This document shows positions 40,401 to 52,527 of a stretch of 64,000 nucleotides of DNA, piece by piece. The stretch spans positions 558,001-622,000 of the forward strand of contig HG738136.1 of assembly GCA_000499405.2 (NCBI GenBank). The letters are read 5' to 3'. This DNA comes from Onchocerca volvulus (lineage: Eukaryota > Nematoda > Chromadorea > Rhabditida > Onchocercidae). The notes under the pieces are model-generated. The model did no database searches and was not told the DNA's origin. It saw only the letters and a list, made by a program, of their open reading frames with translations. A program made the position numbers and the translations under genes. Every line of letters begins with the position of its first letter. Position 1 is the stretch's first letter.

Positions 40401-41392
40401 CAATTTCAAATGTAAGCAGTTTTGAGCATCTTTGGCATTTCTATCATCGTACTGTGTTTGCGGATGCAAATATTTAATTTTTCCTTTTTTTTTCTTTTCT
40501 TTTTTTTGATTGCAAGATTTAGATTGCTAATTAGTTTTGTGGTTAACATTATCAGATATGCATGTGTTTCTTGGTTTGAAAAGTTGAATTCATTTTTAGG
40601 TGCCACTGGGCATTTGTGAATTCAGTAGCTGCAAGTAATATCGATTCATTCGTACCATTTGCAAGCCGTATCGATCGCTTACTTCGTAATAAAGTATATG
40701 AAAATTAATCATTTTTTTCTTATTTACTCTGGAATTTTAATTCGATTTTTGCTGCATATGGTATCATAATTACTATTTTTTACTTAATTTCAGTATGGTC
40801 AATTGTCGACTCATGGTCGGAAGTTCATCTCTGCATCATTGGTTAATGTTAAAACACTAACAAGCTTTAGTGAGTTGCGCTCATTTTTCCTGGCACTTGC
40901 AACCCAGAATAAAATGCGTTCTTTGACGACACAGTTTTCCTTTGATAAGGTATTTCATTACTTTAATTTAAAATTTAACATTTCAGCAATTTGAAGTTTT
41001 TTTCATAGATTTGAGAATATGAAACCTAGAGATTGATTATCTTAATAAGTATACAGATTATGAGGAGATTTTTTATTAGCTGAGATTGATTATAATCTCA
41101 ACGAGGATTACAGAAATGGCATGTTCTAAAAAGAATATGCAGTTACTTGTCAAAATTTAATCAAGATATAGTCATATATATCTAGAGTTAGAATTGGATA
41201 AACATCACTGACAAAACTGCATCAAACTCAGAATATAATTGAGCTTATTATTTCTGGACGAAAAAAAATGAATTTTAGGAAGATCAGTTGCGAGATGCTC
41301 ATTTTCTCAATGGTTCATTGTCTTACAAGTCTGCGATTAGCCGACTGGAAAACGCACTATACGTCGATTTTGCAGAGCATTGGCAGTTATAA
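20812..41392 (+). CDS. pad-1: DOP1/Dopey family trafficking protein (PAD-1 orthologue), complete, 51 exons
   Basis: Large cytosolic, membrane-associated DOP1 protein, 2505 aa (2466 if exon 27 starts at 31283). The family acts with MON2 and P4 flippases in endosome-Golgi trafficking; C. elegans PAD-1 is essential. The conserved N-terminal domain spans exons 1-8 ([19 protein letters not shown] ~85; [11 protein letters not shown] ~293). The C-terminal part includes [30 protein letters not shown] and [10 protein letters not shown]. All phases fit. Exons: 20812-20988, 21480-21701, 21932-22062, 22179-22368, 22493-22618, 22928-23079, 23247-23346, 23630-23788, 23970-24128, 24261-24358, 24704-24833, 25084-25294, 25653-25748, 25965-26141, 26328-26435, 26717-26852, 27080-27167, 27432-27593, 27711-27817, 28035-28164, 28467-28553, 28800-28963, 29105-29246, 29970-30184, 30486-30659, 30786-30989, 31166-31478, 31745-31834, 31949-32008, 32086-32270, 32487-32655, 33032-33234, 33467-33653, 33922-34023, 34592-34711, 35283-35450, 35656-35802, 36034-36186, 36381-36544, 36793-36974, 37166-37280, 37497-37665, 38065-38174, 38603-38718, 38927-39022, 39390-39545, 39827-39963, 40245-40411, 40600-40693, 40794-40949, 41279-41392. 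Confidence 0.95.
25436..25483. repeat. Poly(A) run in DOP1 intron 12
   Basis: About 48 consecutive A within the intron between exons 25084-25294 and 25653-25748. It is the longest homopolymer in the window and may be prone to length or assembly error. Confidence 0.9.
29622..29713. repeat. Short hairpin-forming inverted repeat in DOP1 intron 23
   Basis: TTTTTTCCAATTCTTCTCTC... at 29628-29650 pairs with the reverse complement of 29685-29707: 23 bp with two mismatches. Weaker pairing extends on both sides, including TCATAGTA/TATCATAG near the loop. It lies in the longest DOP1 intron (29247-29969). It could be a small MITE remnant or a structured RNA element. Confidence 0.65.
39205..39262 (+). 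repeat. 30 bp tandem duplication in DOP1 intron 45
   Basis: TTGCTGAAAGATATAGGTTA at 39205 recurs at 39235 as TTACTGAAAGATAGAGGTTA, each followed by CTAAGA or CCAAGA. Two diverged copies with a 30 bp period; intronic and non-coding. Confidence 0.75.
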
Positions 41393-41418
41393 CTGCATAA
41401 TAATTTCAAAAATTCTGC

Positions 41419-41424
41419 AATAAA
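41419..41424 (+). promoter_or_regulatory. Poly(A) signal AATAAA for DOP1
   Basis: AATAAA starts 27 nt after the TAA at 41390-41392, implying a very short 3' UTR, which is common in nematodes. Confidence 0.6.
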
Positions 41425-44213
41425 TTCTAACATCTGTGAGTTATTCAATTAGTAACATGAGTTATTATCTCATTAGTTGCTACTGCTTTAGAAAATTTCA
41501 TTATTTAATTCAAATTGGACGAGAATATTATTGTTTGAATTTAAACATGCTTTTTAAGCCATTTATCAAAAAATTGGAGTTTAAGTTATAAATATTCTTT
41601 TACAAAATGTCAAAAATGTAGCATAATCAGATTTATTGAATATTTTTACATTTTCTTAAGTTCCAAACAGCTCATAAAATTCCGATGTCTTTCAAACTTT
41701 TCTTGTAAACAGACAGAAAAGCCACTATACAATATGTATTATTTTTTTCTTGCCGATGATTGTATATAATTTCAAATGAATTTTAGCACAGCTATGTTAT
41801 GAAATTAGAAATTTGTGTTTGTATAATATATAATCGTTTCTTTCTAACTAGTCTGTTAAATTATATGACGCAATTGTTGCCATAACATAGATTTTTGAAT
41901 CAGCCTTATTTAATGCGTAATAACTTGAAGATTTTGTTGGGGGAAAGTCTTTTGTGAATATTGTCCGAATAGTTGTAGAAATATTACTAATCACTTTATT
42001 ATGTACACGATTGATCTTCAACTGATCATCTGTATTCGTTTATCGATTCGTCCAATAAGTATTAATTTGTCTTATCCACCTTCTGCTTGCAATTTTCGAC
42101 AGCTCCGGATGGCCTCTGAATGCCTATCATGGTCATCATAGTATCAATTGAAAATAATGAGAAATCAGCAATTTTTTATCGCGTCAGTTTGAATAATCGA
42201 TTCAACTATTGATGATTTAATTTTATCTTTAAATATGGCAATAATTGCACCATTTAATCATTCTTCGTTGTTTTATTTTAAAAAAATATGCTTTTTTAAA
42301 AAATCATAAGTATTTGCAGATTTAATTTTTTTTCGCTGAAAAAATTTGAAGCTGGTAAAATATTGTTTGCCTTCAAACGATGTGTAATGATAAATATTAC
42401 AATGTTTATTTCCTTTTTTGCTGTTTATGTTTTGTAGAAAAACTATTGCCCAAGTTTGTTTCTTTTTTTTTTTTGGATTTACTGCTATCAAAATAATGAG
42501 AATAGAAAAATACACCGAGAATTATCGCAGTGATATTTCATGGATTACTATACGAATTGAATTATTCCTGATTTATCTTATTAGGCTAATCCTGTATTAT
42601 ATAAGGTGTTGATATATAAATAAGTCCCACGAGTGAATGAGATTTATGCATCATTAATGGATGATCTAATAGAGGGTACTTCTTATTCCAGTTTTCGAAA
42701 AAAAAAAAAACTTAGAATTATTCTTTAAGTTACTTTTTAAAGGTCGCAGTGATTTTTGATGCATGAAAATAATACTATGTTGATTGTTACAAATTTTTTC
42801 GATTTTTTGAAATCAAAAGTTTGTGTATTTATGTTTCGTAAAAGAGAAATCATTATTGTGATATTCATTTTAGTTTTATTGTTTGAAACTTAACTTGTAT
42901 AGGGGAAATTTAGTTCTTTTGTATAATTCATATTTGTTGGTTTCTGTTTATTTCTCCATGCTAATCTTTCGTCATCTGGAGATTACCAGTAAATAGATTC
43001 GGATAAGATTTCGTTGAAAAATGATATCAAATATTATATGATTTTTTCACGTCTTGAATGCAATACCAGAAATGCCTTTTTTTTTTATTTATTTTAGTGA
43101 AAATTTCATTTAATTTGAAATAGTTTATTCGAAATTATTTGCCAAGAAGTTATATTCTTTAATTTATTAATTTTGGATCTATCTTTAAATTAATATCGTT
43201 TGAGTTGTTGCTGTCATTTGTACATTCGTGGAGATATATGATTCATCATATTAAAAGCGTTTATTATTCAAATGCATATTTTTTTTATTAAACTTCTGAT
43301 AGCAAATTCTGCACATTTTCCCTTATTATCATAATATAATATAATATATCAATAATTTAGGTAAAAAATCGTATTTTCCATTGTTATCATTTCTAATTCT
43401 TAATGCAAATAAAAATCAAAAATTGAAATCAAAGAAGCAGAGGTTTCTTCTTGCTCTAATGAATTAGTATTAATAGTAATTTTCAACTTTTCCGCTTTTA
43501 TATATCTTTTTTTTTCTCACATCTTTTGAAAGATATACAATAGAACCATCTAAAATGGTTTTTGTCACGATTTCGTTAAACAAATTGTAAACAAGGAAGG
43601 GGGTGACAAACCGATACATTAAATATGAGGCAACTTTCAAATTTTCTTGATTAATTACAACTTTAAATTTTTAGGACCAATTAGATCTTGAGCTATTGGC
43701 TGCTGTTATTGTATTTCGAGATTTCTGAATTATTATGATTATGGTTTTCATACTTCCAATAGTTCTCTTTTCTTTCCATCAGATAATTGCTAACCATTTA
43801 ATGTGAAATGTTCAAATTCACTAGACTTAGCAAACATTAGGTCAATTATTAACAGGAATGGATGATTAATTCGACAGCATATTTCTACATAATTATAAAT
43901 ATAATTTTAATGTGGATATTAATTTTTGTGATGTAAACAACAGATTTTAATATAAATAATTATTTTTCAAATATTTTCAAACTTTATTTAAAACTAGCTG
44001 GACCCGACTACGTGTTGCTGTTATCCAGTTAGTTTATATAGTTAGTTCAAAATCATAAAAATCTCCGAAAATTCTTGCCGATTGCTTTGAAAATTTGACA
44101 CAACATTGTGTTCGAATACGCATGTTTTTATTGCCTTTCACATACGAATCGGGTTAAATGGAAAATATTGGGGAAGAAAAATCTAATCGAATTGTAATTG
44201 CTTTTTCTGCTCT

Positions 44214-44560
44214 TGTGATTCGGCTAGGTCAGCAGTAAGTGTCGGAAAAGTCTTCTATGTTTTGTTTGACAAAGATGAATATTATTGAGAAAGTTTTATT
44301 GATTGATGAAAGAGTAATTTCTTGTAACAAACAATTATCGAAGAATATCCGGTTAAATTGATTATATCCTTTCCTTTGTCGCTGGGTTATTCTTTCCTTC
44401 ATCGCTCGCATGAATACTGCTCAACTGAATTGTCGGATTGTTACTACTGCTGTGTCGCTTTGAACTTTGAACTGTAGCTATTGCTGTGTCGGTGTAAGAA
44501 CTCCGAACTTGAGCTTGAACTTCAGCTGTCAAGTTTTGTGACTAAAATTGATCCAAGCTC
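44214..44560 (-). mobile_element. LTR-like dispersed repeat, copy 1 (minus orientation)
   Basis: Read on the minus strand this matches copy 2 (52528-52883) along most of its length. Shared blocks in order are: TTCGGAGTTCT, CAAAGCGACA..AGCAGTA, ACAATTCAGTTGAGCAGTAT, CAGCGACAAAGGAA, TTGATAATTGTT-like, CAATCAATAAAACTTT (with AATAAA), and CTAGCC.AATCACA at the end. An internal AATAAA and a CA end suggest the LTR of a retrotransposon. The 5' boundary with TGTTT.CCGCC is not found here, so this copy is truncated or diverged. Confidence 0.55.
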
Positions 44561-45481
44561 TGAAGTGACCTTTTTAATCTTTCGGCGCTCCTTCTTCTCC
44601 AGCATGTCGCCTTATGATAATATCTTTTCTGGATTCCTCTTGAAAAGAAATATAATAAATGAATGCAAATAACAATACCAGATTAGCCTTATTTACTCAT
44701 CAACAAAAAAAGAAAAAAAAACTAAATAGAATAAAAAGTTGTAAATGACACAAATCAATAGATGAATGATTTGATTTAATATAAAATTGAATTTCAAATT
44801 ATTGAAAATTTGAAATATGTATAATATTTAGGAAAATAAGTTATTTCTTTCTCTCCATATATATTTTTATATGTGTAATTTAAGTAATCTGAAATTCAAT
44901 ACAATAGAATAAATAATGCATTTTTTACGAAGAAATGAACTTTTTTTAATTCTTAATGAAAAATTCGAATAAAAGTTTTTCTTCAAACTATTACACTACA
45001 CTATCGTAAAATGTGTAATTATTTATTCTAACAGTCATTACTCATATATATTACTATCAGTAATTTGGAAAAATATAAACAAGTAATAAAGGCTAATTGT
45101 CAATTATCAATTATCATTATTATCTCCATAATTATCTGGTCATTTCTATTGCAAGAAAGAAATTACTGAAACAAAAATAAATGATGAAAATTTTTTATCC
45201 CAAACACTTATAACTTTGAAGATATGCGTATATATCTTCGGAGTTATAAAAAGAGAAAAAATGGCAGGAAATTCTGGGTCATAAATTTTAGCATTTTTTT
45301 GCAATTTTTTTTTTTTTTTTTTTTTGTTCTGCTAATTACATAATTTGATCTTGCATATGAAGGTTATATTGAAATATGTGACAATATCTTTTCTACCAAA
45401 TGTCATCATTTTGTGCGATGATATTTGTAAAATGAAATGAACTATTCTTTTGTCAAACATACATACATACATTCAACAGAC

Positions 45482-45559
45482 ATGAATGACACCATTGAAT
45501 CACTACTAACTTCATCAATGCGACACAAGATGGAGACACGGGACAGAAAATGGGAGAAG
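45482..45559 (+). other. Candidate first coding exon of the inversin-like gene
   Basis: ATG at 45482 opens 26 codons (starts MNDTIESLL, ends RDRKWEK) running exactly into the strong donor AAG|GTAAGA at 45560. In phase 0 it could join an acceptor ending at 45974 (CGAAAG|ATT), which is in frame with the ATG at 45984. That acceptor is weak and I cannot confirm homology, so the gene start remains open between 45482 and 45984. Confidence 0.35.
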
Positions 45560-45983
45560 GTAAGACGGTGGAAATTCTGAAGTACTCAGTATTTAAAAGG
45601 TTAAGATGGATAGAAATAGGAGTAGATTGTTGATGATAATTAAAAATGTGACAATAGCAGAAGTTAATGACCAGTAATTTGAAGTAAATAGATTAGCAAT
45701 TAAGCAAATAATATGATAAATAAATGAGTAAATAGGTAAATGAGAAAGTAATAGAGTAAATGAATATATTAGGAAATAGATAAGTAAGACAAATAATGAT
45801 AAAGTTAATCTGTAATTTTTATTCATAATGTTGCTTGTTTTTCTGTGGCAAAATTCCAAGCAATACAGGTTTTGTGTTAAATAAAGACGAATGTTTTCGT
45901 CTTTTCTTTTTCTTTTTGAAAACAAGTTCTTTTTTTGAAATTTTATAAATTTTGAAGGAAATTTTAATCGAAAGATTATATTG

Positions 45984-48900
45984 ATGAATGCTAAATTTGC
46001 GGAAGGAATCGATTTGTTACGCGACAATAATGTGACACAATTTGAAAAACTTATAAAACAATTTCCACAATTACTAGAGATTCGACGTCGTGGACGTTCC
46101 TTACTTACCTATGCATTACTTTATGATCGTCTACGAGCTCTGCAAATTATTGCAAAGTTTGATTTAATTTTGATAATTAATCTGTATTGATTTTAATAGG
46201 ATAAATTTAAAGATTATATGATGATTTAATGAAGTTTATTGTATCTGTTAAAATCGAAATTTATTAAATACAATGATTCAAATTTTTTATTCAAGTAATA
46301 ATAATTACCATTAATTAGTCCTTATTAATTAGTTTTTATTATTTCAGACGATCATCATCATCATTTGATGGGGAGGAAAATCCGGAAAGTGCACTACATT
46401 GGGTGGCAAAATTTGATGCACGCAAATGTTGCAAATATTTGCTAAGTTTACCTCGACAATATTCCGAAATACCATGGATTGTAATGAAAAATAATCGACA
46501 CATTACACCCATTCATCTTGCAGCACATTATGGTCATGTGAAAATTTTAAAAGTATAAACTTACTAAGAATTATTTTGATTTGACAATTTTAATTCATTT
46601 CAAATTTATTAATAAATGTTTAATAATTATGAAAAAAGATTTAAAGATACGAAAAGAAAAAGGCATAAAATTCTAAGAGATTTGTTATATCTTGATAATT
46701 TCTAATTTTTCTATTTTATGAAGGTTTTAATATATCAGAGAAAAATTTAAATGAATCTAATCTGTATATTTAAAAAAATATTACGAAACTTCAAATAATT
46801 TTTTTGTTTCTAAAATATTCTAAATAAATTAGAAATTATTAAATTATATATCCTTTTTTCGTTTTTTCCTTTTTTTTTTTTTATCTTGTATGATTCTAGA
46901 AAAATTTCTTTTCAGTCAAATATTTTATATAAATTATAAATCAGATATACTTTTGCATATCAAATTTATTGTAAATTTTTATTTTTTCAAATTTCAGGAA
47001 ATCTAATTTCAATTAAATATTTAACATCCATCCGATCGACATATTAATACGTGACATATTTAAACAATAAATTTCTATCTTATCATTTTTCATTCCAGAT
47101 GTTACTTCAATCTACAGTATTGGATAGTGAAAATTTTTATCAAATGGTAAATGATAACTCTGGTCGATCACCACTACATTATGCTGCATGCACAGCAAGA
47201 TTGGAATGTTGCGAGATATTGCTCGATGAAAGACTCGGATTACCGGTGGATCAAAAAGATCGAGATGGACATACACCGTTGATGTGTGCTGCTGCTAGCT
47301 GTTATCCAGATGGTCCAATTAATTCATTTAATAATTTTGAAAAAAGAAAACAAAAAAACGAAATATAAATTTAATTCGGTAAAAATAATGAAAAAAAAAA
47401 TGCTACAAAATGAAAGAAATTGAGTTTTTTTTTTTTTCAAAATTTTTATATTTTTTATTTAAGTGATAAAATCTGAAAAAGTTAGCAAATAAATAAACAA
47501 AAATTTGTCGAGTATTTTATATAATATTGTTCGCTGCATAAAAAAACATTTCTTGTTGAATTAATTTTTTTAATATTTTTGTTGATTTAGAATGAGAATT
47601 CAGCTATCATTATTTTTGCATTATTATATTATTAATACAAAAATTTGTTACAAATTTTGAGAAATCTTAAATTTTACCAATTTTTTTCTGATTTTAGCAG
47701 CAGAAGTGGTACGTTTGTTGGGAAGCCGAAAGATAAGTTCGGTAACAGCTCGTGATAATGATGGTCGTACGGCATTGCATTTGGCGGTAATTGCCCAAAA
47801 CACAGTTGTTGTTGACATTTTGCTCAACGTATTGGAATGTCCGGCGGAAGTATACTTTATATATTTTATATCTTGCTTCATTAATTAATTAATTAATTGA
47901 CAAGGTGTTACTTGTGAATTAGAAAAGTTTTATACTTGATATCTGAGCCGTTTTCTGGTAAGAAAAAAAATATTGTGATCTTCCTTATTATCATTTTTGT
48001 ATACGGTTTGTTAACAAATTAATGTTAACTAGACTTAATTACTCTTATTTTTATACATTAGTATGATTTTCAGTTATTACTGTGCTTCTTATACTTGGAA
48101 ATTTCATTTATTTTATTTTGTATGGAATTAAATACTCAAATTTGAAATTTATTTCAAAGTATCTCAAAAAGTCACTATTTAAAAAAGATTGAAAAAAAAA
48201 AATGAGGAATTAAATTTTACAAAAAATTGGTAGTTTTTTTTTTCTTCTTTTGAATAATAAATTGAAAATTTTAGACATTTGATAATGATGCTCGTACACC
48301 GCTACATTATGCGGCAAAAAATGGTTTCGATGAAGCGGTCAAAAAATTATTAGCAGCAAAAGCTCGAAATGCTACTCGTGATTGTTTCGGTATTTCACCG
48401 GCACATTATGCTGTACAAGGTGGTCATCGTATTGTTGTTGATCGATTAATGGTATCGGCCGGTCGAATGGTCATTTTTTATTTTAATTTATTACTAAAAT
48501 TATCATTAATGTAGAAAAAAATTTGATGAAAAAGAAAAGGAAAGAAAAAAAAACCGTTGAAATTTTAGGAACAATACGATAGTGATGGACGTTCATGTTT
48601 CATGTGGTCAGTAATTGCTGATCAAGAATTATTAGTGCAGCATTTTTTGGAATATTATCAACCAAATCGAAATCATAAAGATAAATATGGTTATACAGCA
48701 CTTCATCATGCAGCACATGTTGGAAGTTTACGATTGGTAAAATTGCTGGTGAAGGAAGGATGGAATATTCATGTAAATTATTATCAAAAATTATTTTTTA
48801 TACTATGAAATTTAACACTAATATTTATGAAAAAAAATTTTTTTTCAATTTGAATATTCAAAAACTTGTTAATTTAATATGAATGAATTGAATATTTATA

Positions 48901-51510
48901 TAAATTATCATCAAAATTTATTGATCTTTTATGCCATGAAATTTAATAAGAAAAAAAACCATTTTTTTTTTTTATAATTGTTTAAATATTTCGTTTAGAA
49001 CTTTTAAATTTAGGATAAACCGAATAGAATATTCATATAGATTATTATCAAGAATTTTTTTATATTATGAAATTTAAAATGAAAAATTTATTTAATTTTT
49101 AATAAATTTTTTAAAAGTTTCTCCAAACTTTCAATCTGAAATAAGTAAAAAGTTTAAAAAAGTTAGATTAGAAATTCTAGGAAGTGGAGGATGCTGGTGC
49201 AACACCTCTTCATCTTGCTGCAGCTAAAGGTTTTACAAATGTGGCTCGTTTATTAGTAATGATTGGTGCAAATTGTGAGCATACCGATCAACAAGGAAGG
49301 TTAGTTAGATTAATTTATGATTAAAATTAAATGAATTTAATTTTTTTAAAATTGATTTAAATATAATCAGATAGCTGCAAAGCTTATATATTCACAGTTA
49401 TATATTTGGGAAATAATATAGGAATATTCGAAAATTTTTAAAAATTCGAAATAATTTAAAAAAACTTAAAAGCTAATCAAGATTTACTATGCTTCAATCT
49501 TTTATATACTTTTTTTTTTGCTGTATGCTATTTCTCCTTATTTTATTAATGATATTTTATTATATGCATGAATTTGAAAATAATTCATTCTATAGTGAAT
49601 TTTATGAATCATATTCTTTTGGAAGCAAATAAACTTAAATTTAGCAAAGTTGATTAGATTTTTAAATTTTTAAATGCTTCAAAATTTCTTAAAATTTTCA
49701 AATATTCGTATATTATCTTTATTTTAAAAAAATAAACTTTATTCAGATGTAAAAGTAGAAGTGATTGTTTGAAATTTATTTCTTAACATACTTTATTATT
49801 TTATTTTTTCAATTTTGCATAAATTTAGGACCCCGATATTTTACGCATGTTTGGGTGGACAAGCGCATACGTTAAGCGTTATGGTTACGGAACTTAATTG
49901 TAAAATTACGCATACCGATAAACTTGGAAGAACTGCATTACATTGTGCTGCATTTGGCGGTTATATTGCATGCATCGAAGTACTTCTCATGAAAGCCGTT
50001 AGATTTTAAATTTTAAAATCTGAAAATAAAACGAGATTAATATAGAAAAGAATCTTGAAAATCGATTAGAGTCAATCATAAATATATTCGATCAGAAGTA
50101 TTATTCATCTTGCATACTTCAGTTTTTTTTTTTTCCTTTGAATAATTTTGAATTTTTTAAAAAATTGAAAAGAATTTCCTTTAAAATAATTCAAGTTCTA
50201 AAAGAAAATAAAAAAGCAAGTTCTTTTTTTTTATGTCTCCTATTTATCGAAGAAAATGTGACATTGATAGAAGATCCAAGAATAACTCATATCGGAATTT
50301 ATAAACGATTTCTTACTAACAATAAAATTTACATTTTTTTTTTTTTTTTTTTTTTTAGGATTGTCTCATTCATAAAGAAGATTTGGATCAATTTACCGCA
50401 ATTCATATAGCATGTGAAAGAGGTAAATATGATTGCGTGAAATATTTATTAAAATGTGGAGCAGCTGTAAATGCACTTGCACGCATTGAAGATTGCACAC
50501 CGTTAAGTTGTGCACAAGCTAATGGACATCAACAGGTAAGATTCGAAAAGTATGAGAAAGAAATAGTAAACATTGGCATATAATATTCGGAAGATGCAAG
50601 AAATACTAGTGAACGTCAGCTGGTAAAATTTTGAAAATGCAAGGAATATCTAGCAGAATAAAAAAAAAAAAAAAGATTAGGAAATTGCAAGGAAAAACTG
50701 ATAAATATTGATAGGTGAGAAATAAGTAGAAATCATTAAATAAGATTCAAAAAGTTGCAAAAAACAATTAACAAACATCAAAAGGTAATATTTGAAAGGA
50801 ATAAAGAATAGCCAATTTATTGAAATTAAATTAATTAATAGTGATATAAAATAGTAAAAAAAAAAAATAGATGCTGATTAAATTAGGAAACAAAACGAAT
50901 TGTTTTATTGAAGTTCAAAGTGACCTTTTCAATTTCTTCTACTTCTTCATCTTCGTTGATTAACAACAAAAAAAAGGCGAAAAATAAGATAGTAATACAA
51001 AACTACTTCAACTAACAGGAGTTTTTTTAACCAATAACTTAAAATTTTCAAAAATTTTTTTAAACCGATAACTCAAAATTTTCAAAAGAGTTATTTATGA
51101 GAACGAATTTTCCTATCATCTGAATTTGTGATTCTGATTACATTTAATCATCTATAACTGACGAAATAGTCAATTTTTTTCGCATAAATTATAACTTTAA
51201 TTTCATTGATTACGCTGATATTATTTAGCAGTATTAGGATTAAGATGTTCATTTAACGGAAAAAAAAATTCCATTTTTCTCTTTAATTTTTTAATTTTTC
51301 AAATTCTGTATAGTTTTCCCGGAAAATGAATAGTGTAAGTATGCATGAAAAGGTACGATTATTAAATATTTTAATTGATTTTTTTTTTTTTTCTAGATCG
51401 CTAACTATTTATTGCGTAATGGTGGCTTGTTTCCGCATCAGTTACGAAATTTAGCCGCATTAATTATTCAAAAATGGTGGCAACAACATTTACAATTAAA
51501 AAAAAAATGA
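45984..51510 (+). CDS. mlt-4: Inversin-like ankyrin-repeat/IQ protein (MLT-4 orthologue), ten exons
   Basis: A scaffold of the inversin (INVS/NPHP2) family. In C. elegans MLT-4 works with NEKL kinases and MLT-2/MLT-3 in molting and apical endocytosis. Exons 45984-46156, 46348-46552, 47099-47312, 47698-47849, 48275-48451, 48569-48772, 49181-49299, 49829-49997, 50359-50535 and 51397-51510 are all in phase and give 567 aa. About 15 ankyrin repeats follow one another (for example SALHWVAKF, TPIHLAAHYG, TPLHYAAKNG, TALHHAAHVG, TPLHLAAAKG, TAIHIACERG). The unusual repeat SCFMWSV (~316) mirrors the SFMWAA of vertebrate inversin. The C-terminus has CTPLSCAQANGH, then NYLLRNGGLF, then an IQ motif, LAALIIQKWWQQHLQ (~549-563), and stops; the long C-terminal region of vertebrate inversin is absent. 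The start is uncertain because in-frame upstream sequence is open to the stop at 45936. INVS/MLT-4 fits better than a generic ankyrin protein. Confidence 0.88.
48761..49078 (+). repeat. Three tandem copies of the exon 6/intron 6 junction of the mlt-4-like gene
   Basis: The end of exon 6 plus the start of the intron (GGAATATTCAT|GTAAATTATTATC ... ATGAAATTTA) recurs in diverged form at about 48886-48945 and 49023-49078, with ~125-140 bp spacing. In both downstream copies the base at the donor G position is A, so only the first copy offers a GT donor. Confidence 0.65.
50521..50810 (+). repeat. Four diverged tandem copies of the exon 9 donor region of the mlt-4-like gene
   Basis: The exon 9 end and donor (GGACATCAACAG|GTAAGA) is echoed by GAACGTCAGCTG|GTAAAA (GT at 50623), AAATATTGATAG|GTGAGA (50715) and AACATCAAAAG|GTAATA (50785). 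Unit tails are similar too (GATGCAAGAAATACTA, ATTGCAAGGAAAAACT, GTTGCAAAAAACAA). All four keep a GT. Using the second would add 87 nt but meets an in-frame TAA. Confidence 0.55.
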
Positions 51511-51633
51511 ACAAACGAACAAAAAAAAAATTCCAGTAAAATAATTCAGTCAAATACAGAAAGATAATATAATAATATTGAATATTTGTTGTCATAAAAG
51601 AAATTAACATTAGGTTATTCAAAGTTCATTACT

Positions 51634-51639
51634 AATAAA
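51634..51639 (+). promoter_or_regulatory. Poly(A) signal AATAAA for the inversin-like gene
   Basis: AATAAA 124 nt after the TGA at 51508-51510. Confidence 0.5.
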
Positions 51640-52527
51640 ACGCTGAAATTCAATAATGTTAGATGAAAATACATCGAAGAAATTTCCTATTATAACCTTA
51701 TTCTGATCCAATTAATCGAAATTACCTTGGTGATTTAATGATAATTCTACATATGATTTAGTGATTTAATAACGAGTTTTGATAATTTAATGTTTATGAT
51801 CATATGCAATGATGACATCAATTCATTCCATTTTTAAAAATATTTCTCACTTGAATTTATAGAAGTTGAGTAATTGTATAAAATATTTTTACAATTCAGC
51901 AATATTTTTGATAGCTCTTTGATGATATATGCAACAATAAAGAGAGTTTGTTCAAATTGTTTCTGCATTTATTTGTTAAAAAATTAATCAAGTTTATTCT
52001 ATCAATCAATATTATCATATTTACTGTCAAAGGAGCATATTATATATATAAGTCATTGCAAGTGCGGACGTCAAAGAACTGCAATTTTGGCACTTATTAT
52101 CAAAATTTTAATTATTCCAGTAAAATTATCAAAAATTCTTTTAAAGATTTGAAAAATTATGAATTTTAAATTTTCGAAAAATTCTTCTTTCTCATCATAA
52201 ATTTTTTTTTTCAAATTTCATATCGAATATTTCAATAACTTTTAATTGTCATAACGATCTAATGAAATCTCCACGATTTAATATAAACTCGAACTATTCC
52301 AATTCCTTTTTTCAGCCTCGATGAACCATTATTTGGAATTTTTAACACAGCGCTGAATTCGAGTACGCTCATGCTTTTATTACTTTATATAATCATACAT
52401 TGTTGAAGTTCAATTCAGTTAAGTGAAAAAAAAAGAAAGAGAAAAAGCACATTTCCAATGCTGAGGAAAAAATCTGATAATTAGTAATTTGGTTTGTAGA
52501 AAATGATTGGAAGTTGATTCTTGCTAT

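Larger units (their letters stand above)
41393..45481. other. Intergenic between DOP1 and the inversin-like gene
   Basis: It starts with the short 3' UTR of DOP1. The rest is A/T-rich with no exon series. An LTR-like repeat lies at about 44214-44560, preceded near 43996 by ACTAGCTGGACCCGACTACG and a moderately G/C-richer stretch that also looks repeat-derived. The open frame at 44229-44411 on the minus strand falls inside that repeat and is not a host gene. Confidence 0.6.

Noticed and set aside
45593..46027. 144-codon minus-strand open frame, the longest single open frame in the window
   Set aside because: Its 3' part is low-complexity (repeated L, I, Y, F from GTAAATGAG-type repeats), it lies antisense to the first ankyrin exon, and it has no recognisable motif or splice context.
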